Shown here piece by piece: positions 45,191 to 55,303 of a stretch of 64,000 bases of DNA (position 1 is the first letter of the stretch; the number at the start of each line of letters is the position of its first letter). A program made the position numbers and the translations under genes. This DNA is from Halovivax ruber XH-70 (GTDB taxonomy: Archaea > Halobacteriota > Halobacteria > Halobacteriales > Natrialbaceae), in contig NC_019964.1 of NCBI RefSeq assembly GCF_000328525.1, positions 3,159,877-3,223,876 of the forward strand. Direction: 5' to 3'. The notes beneath the pieces are model-generated. The model ran no database searches, was not told where the DNA came from, and saw only the letters and a program-made list of their open reading frames with translations.

Positions 45191-46171
45191 ATGGAAGAGT
45201 TGCCAGCGGGTGAGCGAATCGAGACGGTGCTCGGACAGCCGGCCGATCGAGTTGAGCCAGTGCGGTCCCTCCACGCAGTCCCGCCGCACGAAGTGTACGA
45301 GGTCGACGTCGACGACCGTCGGGCGGTCTGTAAGGTGTCCGTGGACGATCGCGGGTCGGCCGGTGTCGAGGGACGAGTCCTCCGGTACGTAGCGAGGGAG
45401 ACGTCGATTCCGGTTCCCGAGATATTCGACGTGGGTGCAGACTGGTTTCTCGCGGCCTACCGGGAAGATTCGCCGACGGAACCGCCGGAAGACGAGCGGA
45501 CTCTCGAGACGAACTGGCTCCGGATTGCCGGACGGACGCTTGCGACGCTCCACGGCGAGGCGACGTTCGACCGCCCGGGGTTGCTGGCGATCGACGGCGA
45601 TCCCGCCGATCCGGAGAGCGGCCTGCGGGTCGACGCTGACCACGACGCGACGTGGAGCGACGCGCTCGACGATCAGCTGGCCGTCTACGAACGGACCGTC
45701 TCCGGCACCGGATACGAGAGCGCGGTCGCCGAAACGCGGGCGTTCCTTCGGGATCACGCCGCCCGATTCGACTGTCTCGGCGGCGAGGCCGTACTCTGTC
45801 ACGGCTGGTTCACGCCGGACCACGTCGCCGTCACCGGCGGCGATACGACCTGTGTCATCGACTTCGAACACGCCCTGGCGGGCAGTCCCGAGTGGGACTT
45901 CTGGCGAACCGCCGTCCCACTGTTCGACGGGACCGGCTGGGAGGGGCCGGACGACGCCGAGGCGACGTTCCGAGCGGCCTACGAGTCAGTCCGCCCGCTT
46001 CCGGACGGATTCGACGAGCGAGCCGACGCCTACCGGGCGTTCGTCGCCGCCTCACACCTCGACTCGCTCGCCACCCAGCGAGGGATCGACGAAGAAACGC
46101 AGGACGTCGCGTCGTTCCTCTCGACGTTCATCGACGAGACGCTCGCCACCTGCCGAGACACGTGGGCGTGA
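45191..46171 (+). CDS. Aminoglycoside-phosphotransferase (APH)-family kinase
   Basis: The product has 326 residues from the ATG at 45191 (MEELPAGERIETVLGQ). The kinase-like fold shows the N-lobe Lys in 'RRAVCKVSVDD', the catalytic loop 'AVLCHGWFTPDHVAV' (compare HGDxxxxN; the usual Asp is replaced by Trp-Phe and the Asn by His) and the metal Asp in 'CVIDFEHALAGSPEWDFWR'. The family phosphorylates small molecules such as choline, homoserine or fructosamine. The altered catalytic loop makes activity uncertain. It is not evidence of drug resistance. Confidence 0.82.
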   Translation: MEELPAGERIETVLGQPADRVEPVRSLHAVPPHEVYEVDVDDRRAVCKVSVDDRGSAGVEGRVLRYVARETSIPVPEIFDVGADWFLAAYREDSPTEPPEDERTLETNWLRIAGRTLATLHGEATFDRPGLLAIDGDPADPESGLRVDADHDATWSDALDDQLAVYERTVSGTGYESAVAETRAFLRDHAARFDCLGGEAVLCHGWFTPDHVAVTGGDTTCVIDFEHALAGSPEWDFWRTAVPLFDGTGWEGPDDAEATFRAAYESVRPLPDGFDERADAYRAFVAASHLDSLATQRGIDEETQDVASFLSTFIDETLATCRDTWA

Positions 46172-46176
46172 GGAGG

Positions 46177-46845
46177 TTACCGCTGGAGGGTTTCGAGGGT
46201 TTCTGCGGCCTCGTTCGCGGCTTCGAGACACTCACGGGCGTATCGGGGGTCGTCGGTCGTCGCCGCCTCGTGTGCGAAGCGTTCGAGTGCCGTCCGTAGC
46301 GAGGTCGCCGCGTCGGTCGCGTCGCCGTCGGCAGGCCGTGCGGACGTGCGTCTCGGCGGCGTCGACGGGCCACCGGTGGCACCAGCGCCGGGATCGGCCA
46401 GTTCCGACGGATCCGGTGTGTCGACGGCGTCCGGGTTCGTCGGCGACGACTGCGGGTCGAACGATTGGCGCTCCGGTTCGACCGACGACGGCTCGCGAGG
46501 CTCGTCGGCCGTTCCCGAGTCGTTCGGTGTCTGCGACGTCGGTTCTGGGCGGCGGTCGGGCGTGCCGTTCTGCGGAGCGTCACCGGCAGCGGCGCCGTTC
46601 GCCGACGCCTCGACGCCCTCCGGACCGCCATGACAGGACGGACAGAAAGTGGCGCCGTTCTGCTGGAAGAGCGGGTCGCCACAGGTGTCACAGTGGGAGT
46701 TCGTCATCGTCGCGCCCTTCAACAGGAGGTCGCTCATGCGCTGGGTGGCCTCACGCTCGGTGTCGTCTTCCTCGTACTTCTCGCGCAGTTCCTCCCGGAG
46801 GGCTTCCTTGTCGATACCGCCGTCGTCGTCCTCCGTCTCGCTCAT
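46177..46845 (-). CDS. ZNRD2 / Sjogren-autoantigen-1-like zinc-ribbon protein
   Basis: The 222-residue protein has the family N-terminus 'EATQRMSDLLLKGATMTNSHCDTCGDPLFQQNGATFCPSC', with CxxC pairs forming a zinc ribbon at about residues 52-72. A long Pro/Ser/Asp-rich disordered linker follows (about 75-170). The C-terminal helix 'LRTALERFAHEAATTDDPRYARECLEAANEAAETLETL' may pack with other proteins. The function of the archaeal members is unknown. Its stop lies 5 bases from the end of the convergent APH-type gene. Confidence 0.88.
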   Translation of the reverse strand: MSETEDDDGGIDKEALREELREKYEEDDTEREATQRMSDLLLKGATMTNSHCDTCGDPLFQQNGATFCPSCHGGPEGVEASANGAAAGDAPQNGTPDRRPEPTSQTPNDSGTADEPREPSSVEPERQSFDPQSSPTNPDAVDTPDPSELADPGAGATGGPSTPPRRTSARPADGDATDAATSLRTALERFAHEAATTDDPRYARECLEAANEAAETLETLQR

Positions 46846-46935
46846 GGACGGCTAGTGGGGCTGGAACGTCGAAAAGGCTACGACCCGCGTCAGCGACTGG
46901 CGTCGGTGTCCGGGCGCCAGACCGTCCCCGAGGGG

Positions 46936-47367
46936 TCACTCCGTCCGTCGAAACATCCCGTTCGACGCCGGACGGGTCGCTTCGAAGCCGAATCGCTCGT
47001 AGAAACCGTCGACGTCGGCGAAGAGATTCACGTAGGCGTTCGGCGGGGCCGTCTCGGCGATCCACTCGTCGATCGCGGACATGATCACCGTTCCCAGGCC
47101 CTGGCCCTGGTGGTCGGGGTGGACGGCCATGTCGCAGATCTGGTAGACGGTTCCGCCATCGCCGACGACGCGACCCATGCCAACCGGCTCGTTCGTCGGC
47201 TCGTGGACGACGGTGACACCGAACAGTGAGTTCGGGAGGCCGCGTTCTGCACCGTCGCGGGATCGCGGGGGCATGCCGGCGGCTTCGCGGAGAGTGAGGA
47301 ACGTCTCGGGAGTTGGGACATCCCGTCGAAGCGCGTAGCCATCGGGGACATCCGCAGTGGCTGCCAT
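46936..47367 (-). CDS. GNAT family N-acetyltransferase
   Basis: The 143-residue protein shows the GNAT core: 'EPVGMGRVVGDGGTVYQICDMAVHPDHQGQGLGTVIMSAIDEWI' with the acetyl-CoA loop QGQGLG, and 'NLFADVDGFYERFGFEATRP' at the end. The start is the ATG at 47367. The substrate is unknown. It is downstream of the LOG-like gene on the same strand, 52 bases away. Confidence 0.92.
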   Translation of the reverse strand: MAATADVPDGYALRRDVPTPETFLTLREAAGMPPRSRDGAERGLPNSLFGVTVVHEPTNEPVGMGRVVGDGGTVYQICDMAVHPDHQGQGLGTVIMSAIDEWIAETAPPNAYVNLFADVDGFYERFGFEATRPASNGMFRRTE

Positions 47368-47419
47368 GTGAGACCGTTCGCCGGCAGTGAAATGAGGGTG
47401 ACGGTGACGACGGGGTGTG

Positions 47420-47872
47420 CTACTCGGAGACGGCGGATTCGACGAACTCGACCGCCTCTTCGGGGGTCGACGCCGTCTCCATGTCGAGACTTGGGACCGC
47501 GGCGGCCCCGAGGCTGACGACCGGGCGCTCGTACACGTGGGCGAACCCGATTTCGGAGAGGGTGCCGGTGCTCCCGGCGAGGGCGATCACCGCGTCGCCG
47601 TTCAGCGGGACGAGCGCGTTGCGAGCGTGACCCATGCCGGTCGCGATCGGGACGTCGACGTGGGGGTTGGCGTCGGCGACCGAGTTGGTCGGGAGGATGC
47701 CGATGGTGCGGCCGCCCGCCTCCGACGCGCCGCGACAGACGGCCCACATGGTGCCGCCGAGACCGCCACAGACGACGTCGTGACCCCGGGTTCCCAGTTC
47801 CCGGCCGACTCGCTCGGCGAGTTTCGACTCTGCATCGGTGATCTCACCCCCGCCAATGACACTGACGCGCAT
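47420..47872 (-). CDS. TIGR00725/LOG-like Rossmann protein
   Basis: The product has 150 residues from the ATG at 47872 (MRVSVIGGGEITDAESKLAERVG). Features are 'VVCGGLGGTMWAVCRGASEAGGRTIGILP', 'GMGHARNALVPLNGDAVIALAGSTGTLSEIGFAH', the latter equivalent to the PGGxGTxxE motif of lysine-decarboxylase-like/LOG proteins. The first Gly pair of that motif is altered (AGSTGTLSE). Relatives are molybdenum-cofactor-carrier-like or nucleotide-monophosphate phosphoribohydrolases. The exact role is unclear. Confidence 0.87.
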   Translation of the reverse strand: MRVSVIGGGEITDAESKLAERVGRELGTRGHDVVCGGLGGTMWAVCRGASEAGGRTIGILPTNSVADANPHVDVPIATGMGHARNALVPLNGDAVIALAGSTGTLSEIGFAHVYERPVVSLGAAAVPSLDMETASTPEEAVEFVESAVSE

Positions 47873-48090
47873 GAGAGAGACAGGACGGGCCGGGCCCTTG
47901 ACTGTTTGGTACCCGGAATGCACCCAGTTCAATTTGAAATTCACGTCTGAGATACTATCGGCGAGGCTGGATTGCCGTTCGACAGACGTGGAGGGGATGT
48001 CGTCGGCAGCGAACGGTCGCGGCTGACTCAGCTATTGGAGTCGGATCGGCAGTCGACTCGGTGGGTGACCCGGTGACGGGGTTGACCCGA

Positions 48091-48100
48091 CGGTTTAACC
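48091..48100 (+). promoter_or_regulatory. TATA-like element of mdh
   Basis: CGGTTTAACC lies about 30 bases before the ATG at 48127, at leaderless spacing. Confidence 0.55.
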
Positions 48101-48126
48101 AGTAGGAAGACGTATACGAACCCGGT

Positions 48127-49041
48127 ATGTCAAAAGTTAGCGTGGTCGGCGCTGCCGGGACGGTCGGCGCCGCCGCAGGCTACAATCTCGCACTGCGCGA
48201 CGTCGTCGACGAACTCGTCTTCGTCGATATCCCCGATCAGGAGGACGTCACGATCGGTCAGGCCGCAGACACGAACCACGGCGTGGCCTACGACTCGAAC
48301 ACGACCGTTCGGCAAGGGACCTACGCGGATACGGCCGGGTCTGACGTCGTCGTCATCACCGCCGGGATTCCCCGCTCGCCCGGCCAGACCCGGATCGACC
48401 TCGCGGGCGACAACGCGCCGATCATGGAGGACATCGGCGCCTCGCTCGCCGAGCACAACGACGACTTCGTCACCGTCACGACCTCGAACCCGGTCGACCT
48501 GCTCAATCGCCACCTCTACGAGACCGGCGACCGGGCCCGCCAGCAGGTGATCGGCTTCGGCGGCCGGCTCGACTCCGCCCGCTTCCGGTACGTCATCGCC
48601 CAGCGCTACGACGCCCCCGTCCAGAACGTCGACGCGACCATCCTCGGCGAACACGGCGACGCCCAGGTCCCCGTCTTCTCGAAGGTTCGCGTGGACGGTC
48701 GAGACCTCGCGTTCGACGAAACCGAGCGGGAGGAACTGCTCGGCGAACTCCAGGAGAGCGCGATGAACGTCATCGAGAAGAAAGGGGCCACCCAGTGGGG
48801 CCCGGCGACCGGCGTCGCCCACACGGTCGAGGCGATTCTGCGGGACACCGGCGAAGTCCTGCCCTGCAGCGTGACACTCGACGGCGAGTTCGGCCACGAC
48901 GGCACCGCCTTCGGCGTCCCGTGCAAACTCGGGTCCGACGGCGTCGAGGAAGTCGTCGAGTGGGACCTCACCGACGACGAACACGACCAGCTCGACGAGG
49001 CCGCCGAGAAGCTCACGGAGCAGTACGAGAAGATCGCCTGA
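48127..49041 (+). CDS. mdh: Malate dehydrogenase (LDH-like type)
   Basis: The 304-residue enzyme interconverts malate and oxaloacetate in the TCA cycle. The NAD-binding loop is '[20 protein letters not shown]'. The substrate-specificity loop '[14 protein letters not shown]' carries the Arg that favours dicarboxylic substrates. The catalytic His is in '[13 protein letters not shown]'. The strongly acidic surface matches the well-studied Haloarcula enzyme. The start is the ATG at 48127. Confidence 0.97.
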   Translation: MSKVSVVGAAGTVGAAAGYNLALRDVVDELVFVDIPDQEDVTIGQAADTNHGVAYDSNTTVRQGTYADTAGSDVVVITAGIPRSPGQTRIDLAGDNAPIMEDIGASLAEHNDDFVTVTTSNPVDLLNRHLYETGDRARQQVIGFGGRLDSARFRYVIAQRYDAPVQNVDATILGEHGDAQVPVFSKVRVDGRDLAFDETEREELLGELQESAMNVIEKKGATQWGPATGVAHTVEAILRDTGEVLPCSVTLDGEFGHDGTAFGVPCKLGSDGVEEVVEWDLTDDEHDQLDEAAEKLTEQYEKIA

Positions 49042-49095
49042 CTGGGCAGGGAGTCGAGAACGGACCAACTGAGTAGAAGATACCGAGGGCTGCTG

Positions 49096-49341
49096 TCACG
49101 GAATCAACTGCTCGCCATCGTCGTCGTAGATCGTGATCGCGTCGACGGGGCAGGCCCGTGCTGCGAACTTCGCGTCGAGTTCGGCGTCTTCGGGAACCTC
49201 GCGGACGAAGACGGCATCCTCGACCTCCTCAGCGCCCTTGAGGACGGCCTTTCCGCGATCCTTGTCTTTCTCGAATTCGCTCCACTCGGCGACACATTGG
49301 TACATCCCGATACAGGTGTCCTCGTCGAACTCGACTTTCAT
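49096..49341 (-). CDS. Small ferredoxin with three cluster Cys ([3Fe-4S] likely)
   Basis: The product has 81 residues: MKVEFDEDTCIGMYQC at the N-terminus and 'AARACPVDAITIYDD' at the end. The cluster ligands are Cys10, Cys16 and Cys64. The position where a fourth Cys would stand is Met13, so a [3Fe-4S] cluster is the natural prediction. Such ferredoxins serve P450s and other oxidoreductases. Between the ligands is a charged loop with 'EKDKDRGKAVLKGAEEV'. The start is the ATG at 49341. Confidence 0.92.
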   Translation of the reverse strand: MKVEFDEDTCIGMYQCVAEWSEFEKDKDRGKAVLKGAEEVEDAVFVREVPEDAELDAKFAARACPVDAITIYDDDGEQLIP

Positions 49342-49504
49342 AGCCGAGCGTTAGGACGGTCGGCCTATAGCGCTGGCGGGAATGGGCGGGATCCGTTCGA
49401 GCCGACGGGCCGTAGAATCCGGTTGGGCCGGCAAATCGTGTGCTATGTTAGTCGGAACCACATATCATCGTGATTTTATGTTCCCGGCGAATCGAGTCGG
49501 TCCT

Positions 49505-50293
49505 ATGGTCACGGACGCCGCAGCGACTACGAAACCGTGCGAGGACGCACTCGGGCTCGCGATGTGGGACTATCAGCAGGGGCGGGATGGAACGCTTCGC
49601 TACCGCGACGGCCGCGAGACGAAGGACGGCAACGTCGAGGAATTCTACTTTACGCCCCCCGCAGAGTGGGCGGACGATCGAATCGCCCAGCTCCGGCGGC
49701 TGGCCGATTCCGGGGGACCGGTGCTCGATGTCGGGTGTGGAACCGGCCAGCACGTTCGATGGGTTCGGGATCAGGACGTCGATGCAGTCGGTATCGACGT
49801 GAGTTCGCGCGCCGTGGCGACCGCCCGCGAACGTGGGACACGAGAGGTTCTCGTCGGCGATATGTTCGACCTGCCGTTCGACCAGGACCGGTTCCGAGCG
49901 ATCAACTGTTCGGGAACGCAACTCGGGCTCGGCGGCTCGCTCGCAGGCATCGCCGACGTCCTCGATCGGTTCGCACGCGTCACGACCGACGATGCAGTCG
50001 TGCTCGTCGACAACTACGATCCGAGGAAGCTCGGCGACGACTTCTTCGGCTACCGACCCGATCCGCGCGAGGGGATTGCCCACCGGTGCTTCCACTTCGA
50101 ATACGAGCGTGCGACGACGGGGGCCGGTCTCGACGCGATCAGTCGGTCACTCCACTTCCTGCTGTGTTCGCCGGATCGCCTCCGCGAAGCCACGGCCGAG
50201 ACGCCCTGGCGCGTCGACGAGGTGTTTCCCACCGACGACGGCCCGTTTTATCGCGCACTGCTGGAACGGATCGATGGACCCCTCGCCGAGTGA
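49505..50293 (+). CDS. SAM-dependent class I methyltransferase
   Basis: The product has 262 residues from the ATG at 49505 (MVTDAAATTKPCEDALG); upstream in-frame starts back to 49382 are less protein-like. Motif I is 'GGPVLDVGCGTGQHVRWV', then 'AVGIDVSSRAVATARERG' and 'VLVGDMFDLPFDQDRFRAINCSGTQLGLGG'. The C-terminal part includes 'VVLVDNYDPRKLGDDFFGYRPDP'. The substrate is unknown. It is followed by a PiT-family gene after 87 bases. Confidence 0.9.
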   Translation: MVTDAAATTKPCEDALGLAMWDYQQGRDGTLRYRDGRETKDGNVEEFYFTPPAEWADDRIAQLRRLADSGGPVLDVGCGTGQHVRWVRDQDVDAVGIDVSSRAVATARERGTREVLVGDMFDLPFDQDRFRAINCSGTQLGLGGSLAGIADVLDRFARVTTDDAVVLVDNYDPRKLGDDFFGYRPDPREGIAHRCFHFEYERATTGAGLDAISRSLHFLLCSPDRLREATAETPWRVDEVFPTDDGPFYRALLERIDGPLAE

Positions 50294-50380
50294 CTGGCCA
50301 GCAGCGTGGTGTCGACGGGAGATCACGGGGTGTCTCGAAGGAACGTTTTTCCGCCCGGTCGGCAAACGACGACAGACGGA

Positions 50381-51589
50381 ATGGTCGCCCTGTCGTTCGT
50401 CGTCCTGATCGGGGTCGCCGTACTGGCCTGTCTGTCGATGGCGTGGGTGCTCGGGGCGAACAGCAACTCGCCACCGTTCGCGCCCGCGATCGGAGCGAAC
50501 GCGATCTCGACGATGCGGGCGGCGTTCATCATCGGGCTACTCGCCGCCGCAGGGGCGCTCATGCAGGGCGGGAGTATCTCCGAGACGATCGGGGCCGATC
50601 TCATCGACGGCGTGACGATCACCCCGCTGGCCGCCATCGCTGGCTTGCTCACCGCGGCGACGTTCATGGGAATCGGCATCTACACGCGGTACCCGATCCC
50701 GGCGGCGTTCGCGACGACAGGCGCGATGGTCGGCGTGGGCCTCTCGCTCGGCGGCGATCCGGCGATGGCGACCTACCAGCGACTCGGGACCTTCTGGCTG
50801 TTCGTTCCCATCATGTCCGGCGGCCTGGCGTACGCGACCGCGATCACGCTGCGCCGGGACGATATCCCCGAATCCGTCGGCGTTCCGGCGCTTGCGGGGT
50901 TGGTCGGGGCGATCATCGCCAACATCCGGCTGGGCGTCATCCCGGATCCCGCCGCCGACCAGGGGACCCTCGCCGGCCTCATCTCCCGGCAGTTCGGTGG
51001 CGGTCCCTCGCTTGTGGGCGGCGTCGACCTTGGAGTCGTCCTCGTGACGATCGCAGCCGGTACGATCGCGTTCTACTGGGTGCGTCGGAAAGTCCTCGCC
51101 TCGATCCAAGGCGGGATCCGGTCCTTCCTGCTGGTCCTCGGCGGGATCGTCGCCTTCTCCTCGGGCGGTTCGCAGGTCGGCCTGGCGACCGGGCCCCTGG
51201 AGAACCTGTTCCGAGTGGAGCTCGGATTGCCGGGGATCACGCTGCTCGCACTCGGCGCCGCAGGGATCCTCGCGGGTGCCTGGATGGCTGCACCACGATT
51301 GTTGCAAGCGACCTCCAGAGAGTACGCCCAGCTCGGCGTTCGCCGGTCGATCGCCGCGCTCGTTCCTGGATTCGTCATCGCCCAGCTGGCGATCTTCCTC
51401 GGCATCCCGATCTCGCTCAACAACATCATCCTCTCGGGCGTCATCGGCGGCGGCCTCGCAGCCGGCTCGGCCGGCGTCTCCCGGCGCAAGATCGGCGTCA
51501 CGGTCTCGTTCTGGCTGTTAACGCTGGGGAGCTCGATCGCCGTCGGGTACGGGCTCTATCGGGTGCTCGCGATCGGACTTGGTGGATAG
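50381..51589 (+). CDS. PiT-family transporter, divergent copy 3
   Basis: The product has 402 residues from the ATG at 50381 (MVALSFVVLIGVAVLACLSM). About ten TM helices are present. The two PiT signatures are strongly altered: 'AWVLGANSNSPPFAPAIGANAIS' and 'FSSGGSQVGLATGPLENLF'. It therefore belongs to the same superfamily as the copies at 13.5 and 16.2 kb but is more distant, and phosphate transport is only an assumption. A Usp-like gene is convergent with it, 41 bases away. Confidence 0.8.
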   Translation: MVALSFVVLIGVAVLACLSMAWVLGANSNSPPFAPAIGANAISTMRAAFIIGLLAAAGALMQGGSISETIGADLIDGVTITPLAAIAGLLTAATFMGIGIYTRYPIPAAFATTGAMVGVGLSLGGDPAMATYQRLGTFWLFVPIMSGGLAYATAITLRRDDIPESVGVPALAGLVGAIIANIRLGVIPDPAADQGTLAGLISRQFGGGPSLVGGVDLGVVLVTIAAGTIAFYWVRRKVLASIQGGIRSFLLVLGGIVAFSSGGSQVGLATGPLENLFRVELGLPGITLLALGAAGILAGAWMAAPRLLQATSREYAQLGVRRSIAALVPGFVIAQLAIFLGIPISLNNIILSGVIGGGLAAGSAGVSRRKIGVTVSFWLLTLGSSIAVGYGLYRVLAIGLGG

Positions 51590-51630
51590 TCCTGAATCAG
51601 GGCCCGACCGGCCTCGATCCGGCACCGACC

Positions 51631-52050
51631 TCACTGCAGAATCGTGACCGGTACCCCGGTTCGCTCCGCGATGAGTTCCGGAATTCCGTCACCGAGGAGT
51701 CGCCGAACGATGCCGCTGACGTCGTGCCCGGAAACGACGACGTGATCGACTCCGTGGCGGTCGGCGTACGTGGGAACGAGGTCCGCTGGTGACCCCTCAC
51801 GCGTCTCGACCGTCACCCGCGACGGGTCCGCGGCCGACGTTCGAAGTCCGTCGGCTCGATCGCGGGCCTCCGTGAGGCGCGTTTCACTCCGTTCCAGGAT
51901 TCGGCCCTCGCTCACGGATTGATCCAGCGGGGCGACCACGGAGAGGAGCGTCACCGCCGCCTCCGGGAACGTCTCGAGGGCGTGTGCCAGCGCGTCTTCG
52001 TCGTCCGGGTCCCCGAGCGCGACGACGAGGACGTGGTCGGGATCGGCCAT
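51631..52050 (-). CDS. Degenerate universal stress protein family
   Basis: The product has 139 residues starting 'MADPDHVLVVALGDPDDEDALAHALETFPEAAVTLLSV'. The Usp fold is recognisable, ending in 'VVVSGHDVSGIVRRLLGDGIPELIAERTGVPVTIL'. The ATP motif is damaged (SGHD in place of GSxG, GD in place of GS), so ATP binding is doubtful. It is convergent with the PiT copy 3 gene and divergent from hel308. Confidence 0.85.
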   Translation of the reverse strand: MADPDHVLVVALGDPDDEDALAHALETFPEAAVTLLSVVAPLDQSVSEGRILERSETRLTEARDRADGLRTSAADPSRVTVETREGSPADLVPTYADRHGVDHVVVSGHDVSGIVRRLLGDGIPELIAERTGVPVTILQ

Positions 52051-52184
52051 AGACCCAATTGGTCACCCATCCCCATCGGCCTGTCGGCGACGGTCGTGGG
52101 CACCTGTGGTGGCCAGCCACGGCGACTGAACCACCGATCCAATCGACCCCCAGCCGAACGCCGACGCGCGTCGCCCGACACGAC

Positions 52185-52194
52185 ACTTTAAACC
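52185..52194 (+). promoter_or_regulatory. TATA box of hel308
   Basis: ACTTTAAACC (TTTAAA at 52188-52193) is centred about 28 bases before the ATG at 52218, an excellent haloarchaeal leaderless promoter. Confidence 0.65.
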
Positions 52195-52217
52195 GGAGCA
52201 CGACCCAACCACGGGTA

Positions 52218-54608
52218 ATGAATTTAGAGGAGCTGTCGGGGCTCCCGCCCGGCGCCGTCTCGCACTTCCAGGACGAGGGGATCGAGTCGCTGTATCCCCC
52301 ACAGGCGGAGGCGGTCGAGGCCGGCGCCACCGACGGCGACAGTCTCGTCGCGGCCGTCCCGACGGCGAGCGGGAAGACCATGATCGCCGCCCTCTCGATG
52401 CTCTCGGCCATCGAACGCGGCGGGAAGGCACTCTACATCGTCCCGCTGCGGGCGCTCGCGAGCGAGAAGAAAGACGAGTTCGAGGCCTACGAGGAGTTCG
52501 GCGTCTCCGTGGGGGTCACGACTGGCAACTACGAGAGCACCGACGACTGGCTCGCCACCCGCGACATCGTCGTCGCGACGAGCGAGAAGGTCGACTCGCT
52601 CGTGCGAAACGGCGCCGACTGGCTCTCTGACCTCACCTGCGTCGTGAGTGACGAGGTCCACCTCATCGACGACAGAAATCGTGGCCCGACGCTGGAGGTC
52701 ACCCTCGCGAAGTTGCGCGCGCTCAACCCCGCGCTTCAGGTGGTCGCGCTCTCCGCGACGGTGGGCAACGCCGGCGAGATCGCCGACTGGCTCGACGCCG
52801 AACTCGTCGCCTCCGACTGGCGCCCGATCGACCTCCAGATGGGCGTCCACTACGGGAACGCGATCAGCTTCGACGACGGCAGCAAGCGCGAGGTACCCGT
52901 CGACGGCTCGGAGAGCCAGGAGGACGCCCTCGTCAGGGACATCGTCGCCGAGGATGCCTCCGCGCTCGTCTTCGTCAACTCGCGGCGCAACGCCGAGGCC
53001 GCGGCACGCCGACTCGCGAACGTCGTCGCGCCGGAACTCGACGACGAAGAGAAAGCGGCACTCGACGAGCTCGCCGACGACATCCGGGACGTCAGCGACA
53101 GCGAGACGAGCACGGACCTCGCGGCCGCCGTCGAGAAGGGCGGCGCCTTCCACCACGCAGGCCTGGCCAGCGAACACCGATCACTGGTCGAGGACGCCTT
53201 CCGCGACCGGTTGCTGAAGGTCATCAGTGCGACGCCCACGCTCGCCGCCGGCGTGAACACGCCCGCCCGCCGCGTCGTCGTCCGTGACTGGCGCCGCTTC
53301 GACTCCACCGCGGGCGGCATGACCCCGCTCGACGTCCTCGAGGTCCACCAGATGATGGGCCGAGCGGGTCGGCCCGGCCTCGACCCCTACGGCGAGGCCG
53401 TCCTCCTCGCGAAGAGCCACGACGAACAGGACGATCTGTTCGACCGCTACATCTGGGCCGAGGCCGAAGACGTCCGATCGAAACTGGCGGCCGAACCCGC
53501 GCTACGAACCCACGTCCTCGCGACCATCGCCTCCGGCTTCGCCAGCACGCGAGACGGCCTCCTCTCGTTCATGAACGAGACGCTCTACGCGAGTCAGACG
53601 GACGAACGCGGGCGGCTGGAGTCGGTCACCGACACCGTGCTGGACTATCTGGAACGGAACGATTTCGTAGAACGGGAGGGGGGAACCGCCGGCGGGTCAC
53701 GAAGCGGAGCCGACGCGGATGCCGCCGACGACGCGTTCACGTCTGCCGCCGACCTCGCGACGGAGGCCAACCGGGACGTCGACCTCCGGGCGACGAACCT
53801 GGGCCACACGGTCTCGCGGCTCTACCTCGATCCGATGAGCGCCGCGGAGATCGTCCACGGGCTCGAATCGGCCGGCAGCCGCCCGACGGCGATGGGACTC
53901 TACCAGCTGATCGCCCGCACGCCGAACATGTACGAACTCTACTTGCGCTCGGGCGAGGACGACAAATACGGCCAGCTCTACTACGAACTGGAAGACGAGC
54001 TGCTCGGCGACGCCCCGAGCGAGTACGAGGACAACCGCTTCGAGGACTGGCTGGCGGCGCTGAAGACTGGCGCCCTCCTCAAGGACTGGGCCGACGAGAT
54101 GGACGAGGATCGCCTCACCGAGCGCTACTCCATCGGCCCCGGCGACCTTCGCGGGAAGGTCGAGACCGCCGAGTGGCTGCTGGGCGCCGCGGAGACGCTC
54201 GCCGCGGAGATCGATTCGGACTGGAGCGTCGCCGTCCGCGAGGCGCGCGCCCGGGTCGAACACGGCGTCCGCGAGGAGTTGCTCGAACTCGTCTCCGTCC
54301 GCGGCGTCGGTCGCAAGCGCGCTCGCCAGCTCTACCAGGCCGGCGTCGAGTCGGCAGCCGACTTACGAACCGTGGACAAGGGAATCGTTCTCGGCGCCCT
54401 TCGAGGGCGAAAGACGGCCGAGAACATCCTCGAGAACGCCGGTCGCGAGGATCCCTCGATGGACGGCGTCGAGGCGATCCAGGTAGACGGAGGCGACGCG
54501 CCCGGGGCCGCCGGAGTCGACGCCGGCTCTGGCTCGACTAGCGAGGCCGGGTCGGACGCGTCGACGACACCCGAGTCGGAGGACCAGTCCAGCCTGGGTG
54601 ACTTCTGA
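52218..54608 (+). CDS. hel308: Hel308-type ATP-dependent DNA helicase
   Basis: The product has 796 residues from the ATG at 52218, fixed by the TATA spacing and the family start '[29 protein letters not shown]'. Superfamily 2 motifs: I 'PTASGKT' (48-54), II D145-EVH in '[11 protein letters not shown]', III '[11 protein letters not shown]', IV/V '[14 protein letters not shown]' and VI '[17 protein letters not shown]'. A winged helix, ratchet and terminal HhH-like '[27 protein letters not shown]' follow. Hel308 unwinds forked DNA at stalled replication forks. A low-complexity insert lies near 490-515. Its stop overlaps the cgi121 start (TGATG). Confidence 0.95.
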   Translation: MNLEELSGLPPGAVSHFQDEGIESLYPPQAEAVEAGATDGDSLVAAVPTASGKTMIAALSMLSAIERGGKALYIVPLRALASEKKDEFEAYEEFGVSVGVTTGNYESTDDWLATRDIVVATSEKVDSLVRNGADWLSDLTCVVSDEVHLIDDRNRGPTLEVTLAKLRALNPALQVVALSATVGNAGEIADWLDAELVASDWRPIDLQMGVHYGNAISFDDGSKREVPVDGSESQEDALVRDIVAEDASALVFVNSRRNAEAAARRLANVVAPELDDEEKAALDELADDIRDVSDSETSTDLAAAVEKGGAFHHAGLASEHRSLVEDAFRDRLLKVISATPTLAAGVNTPARRVVVRDWRRFDSTAGGMTPLDVLEVHQMMGRAGRPGLDPYGEAVLLAKSHDEQDDLFDRYIWAEAEDVRSKLAAEPALRTHVLATIASGFASTRDGLLSFMNETLYASQTDERGRLESVTDTVLDYLERNDFVEREGGTAGGSRSGADADAADDAFTSAADLATEANRDVDLRATNLGHTVSRLYLDPMSAAEIVHGLESAGSRPTAMGLYQLIARTPNMYELYLRSGEDDKYGQLYYELEDELLGDAPSEYEDNRFEDWLAALKTGALLKDWADEMDEDRLTERYSIGPGDLRGKVETAEWLLGAAETLAAEIDSDWSVAVREARARVEHGVREELLELVSVRGVGRKRARQLYQAGVESAADLRTVDKGIVLGALRGRKTAENILENAGREDPSMDGVEAIQVDGGDAPGAAGVDAGSGSTSEAGSDASTTPESEDQSSLGDF

Positions 54609-55117
54609 TGACGGGAACTGGCGTGACGATCGTCGAGGGAACGCTCCGGATCGACGACCTGGATGCGTTTCTGGCAACGATCGACCGAATCGCGGAGCGA
54701 CACGACGTCACGATCCAGGCCGTCGACGCCCGGTACGTCGCCGGGCAATCCCACCTCGAACGCGCCGTCGAGAGCGCCGAACGAGCGATCGCGAACGACG
54801 ACGCCATCGCCCGCGACCCGGCCGTCGAACTCCTGCTGTACGCCGCCGGCCGCCGCCAGATCGAACGGGCACTCGAGATGGGCGTCGACGAGGGAACTGG
54901 CCCCGCCGCGATCGTCGTCACCGGCGGCGCCGACGGGCCAGCCGCCGACGAGCTTCGTGACGAGCTCGACGTCGAACCGGCCTCCGTCGTCGGCAACCCG
55001 GACGAGGAGACCCTCTGTGACTTCTTCGACATCGGCGATCGGGAGCGAGCGGCCACCAATGCGACGCTCGAGCAACTCGTCTGCGAACGCGTCGCGTTAC
55101 TGGCGGTCGAGAAGTAA
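54608..55117 (+). CDS. cgi121: KEOPS complex subunit Cgi121
   Basis: This 169-residue protein has the archaeal Cgi121 pattern: 'TIQAVDARYVAGQSHLERAVESAERAI', 'DPAVELLLYAAGRRQIERALEMGV', 'AAIVVTGG' and 'LCDFFDIGDRERAATNATLEQLVCERVALLAVEK'. KEOPS makes the t6A37 modification on ANN-decoding tRNAs; Cgi121 binds the tRNA 3' end. Its ATG overlaps the hel308 stop, and this gene pair is a known haloarchaeal arrangement. Confidence 0.93.
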   Translation: MTGTGVTIVEGTLRIDDLDAFLATIDRIAERHDVTIQAVDARYVAGQSHLERAVESAERAIANDDAIARDPAVELLLYAAGRRQIERALEMGVDEGTGPAAIVVTGGADGPAADELRDELDVEPASVVGNPDEETLCDFFDIGDRERAATNATLEQLVCERVALLAVEK

Positions 55118-55303
55118 CGACCGTCGACGATTCACAGTCTGGCCAGCCTGCTAACCCCCTTCGTTTCAACTGGAGATCCGGAGTAGTCGTGTGGATTTCA
55201 CTCGACGTGAAATCGGCAGCGATCGGTGACACTCGAGTTCGTCGGTCGCCGGCAGGGCTGCCGGATGGACAACCCGTTTGAACGTTCGATCCCTGTTTGC
55301 GGT

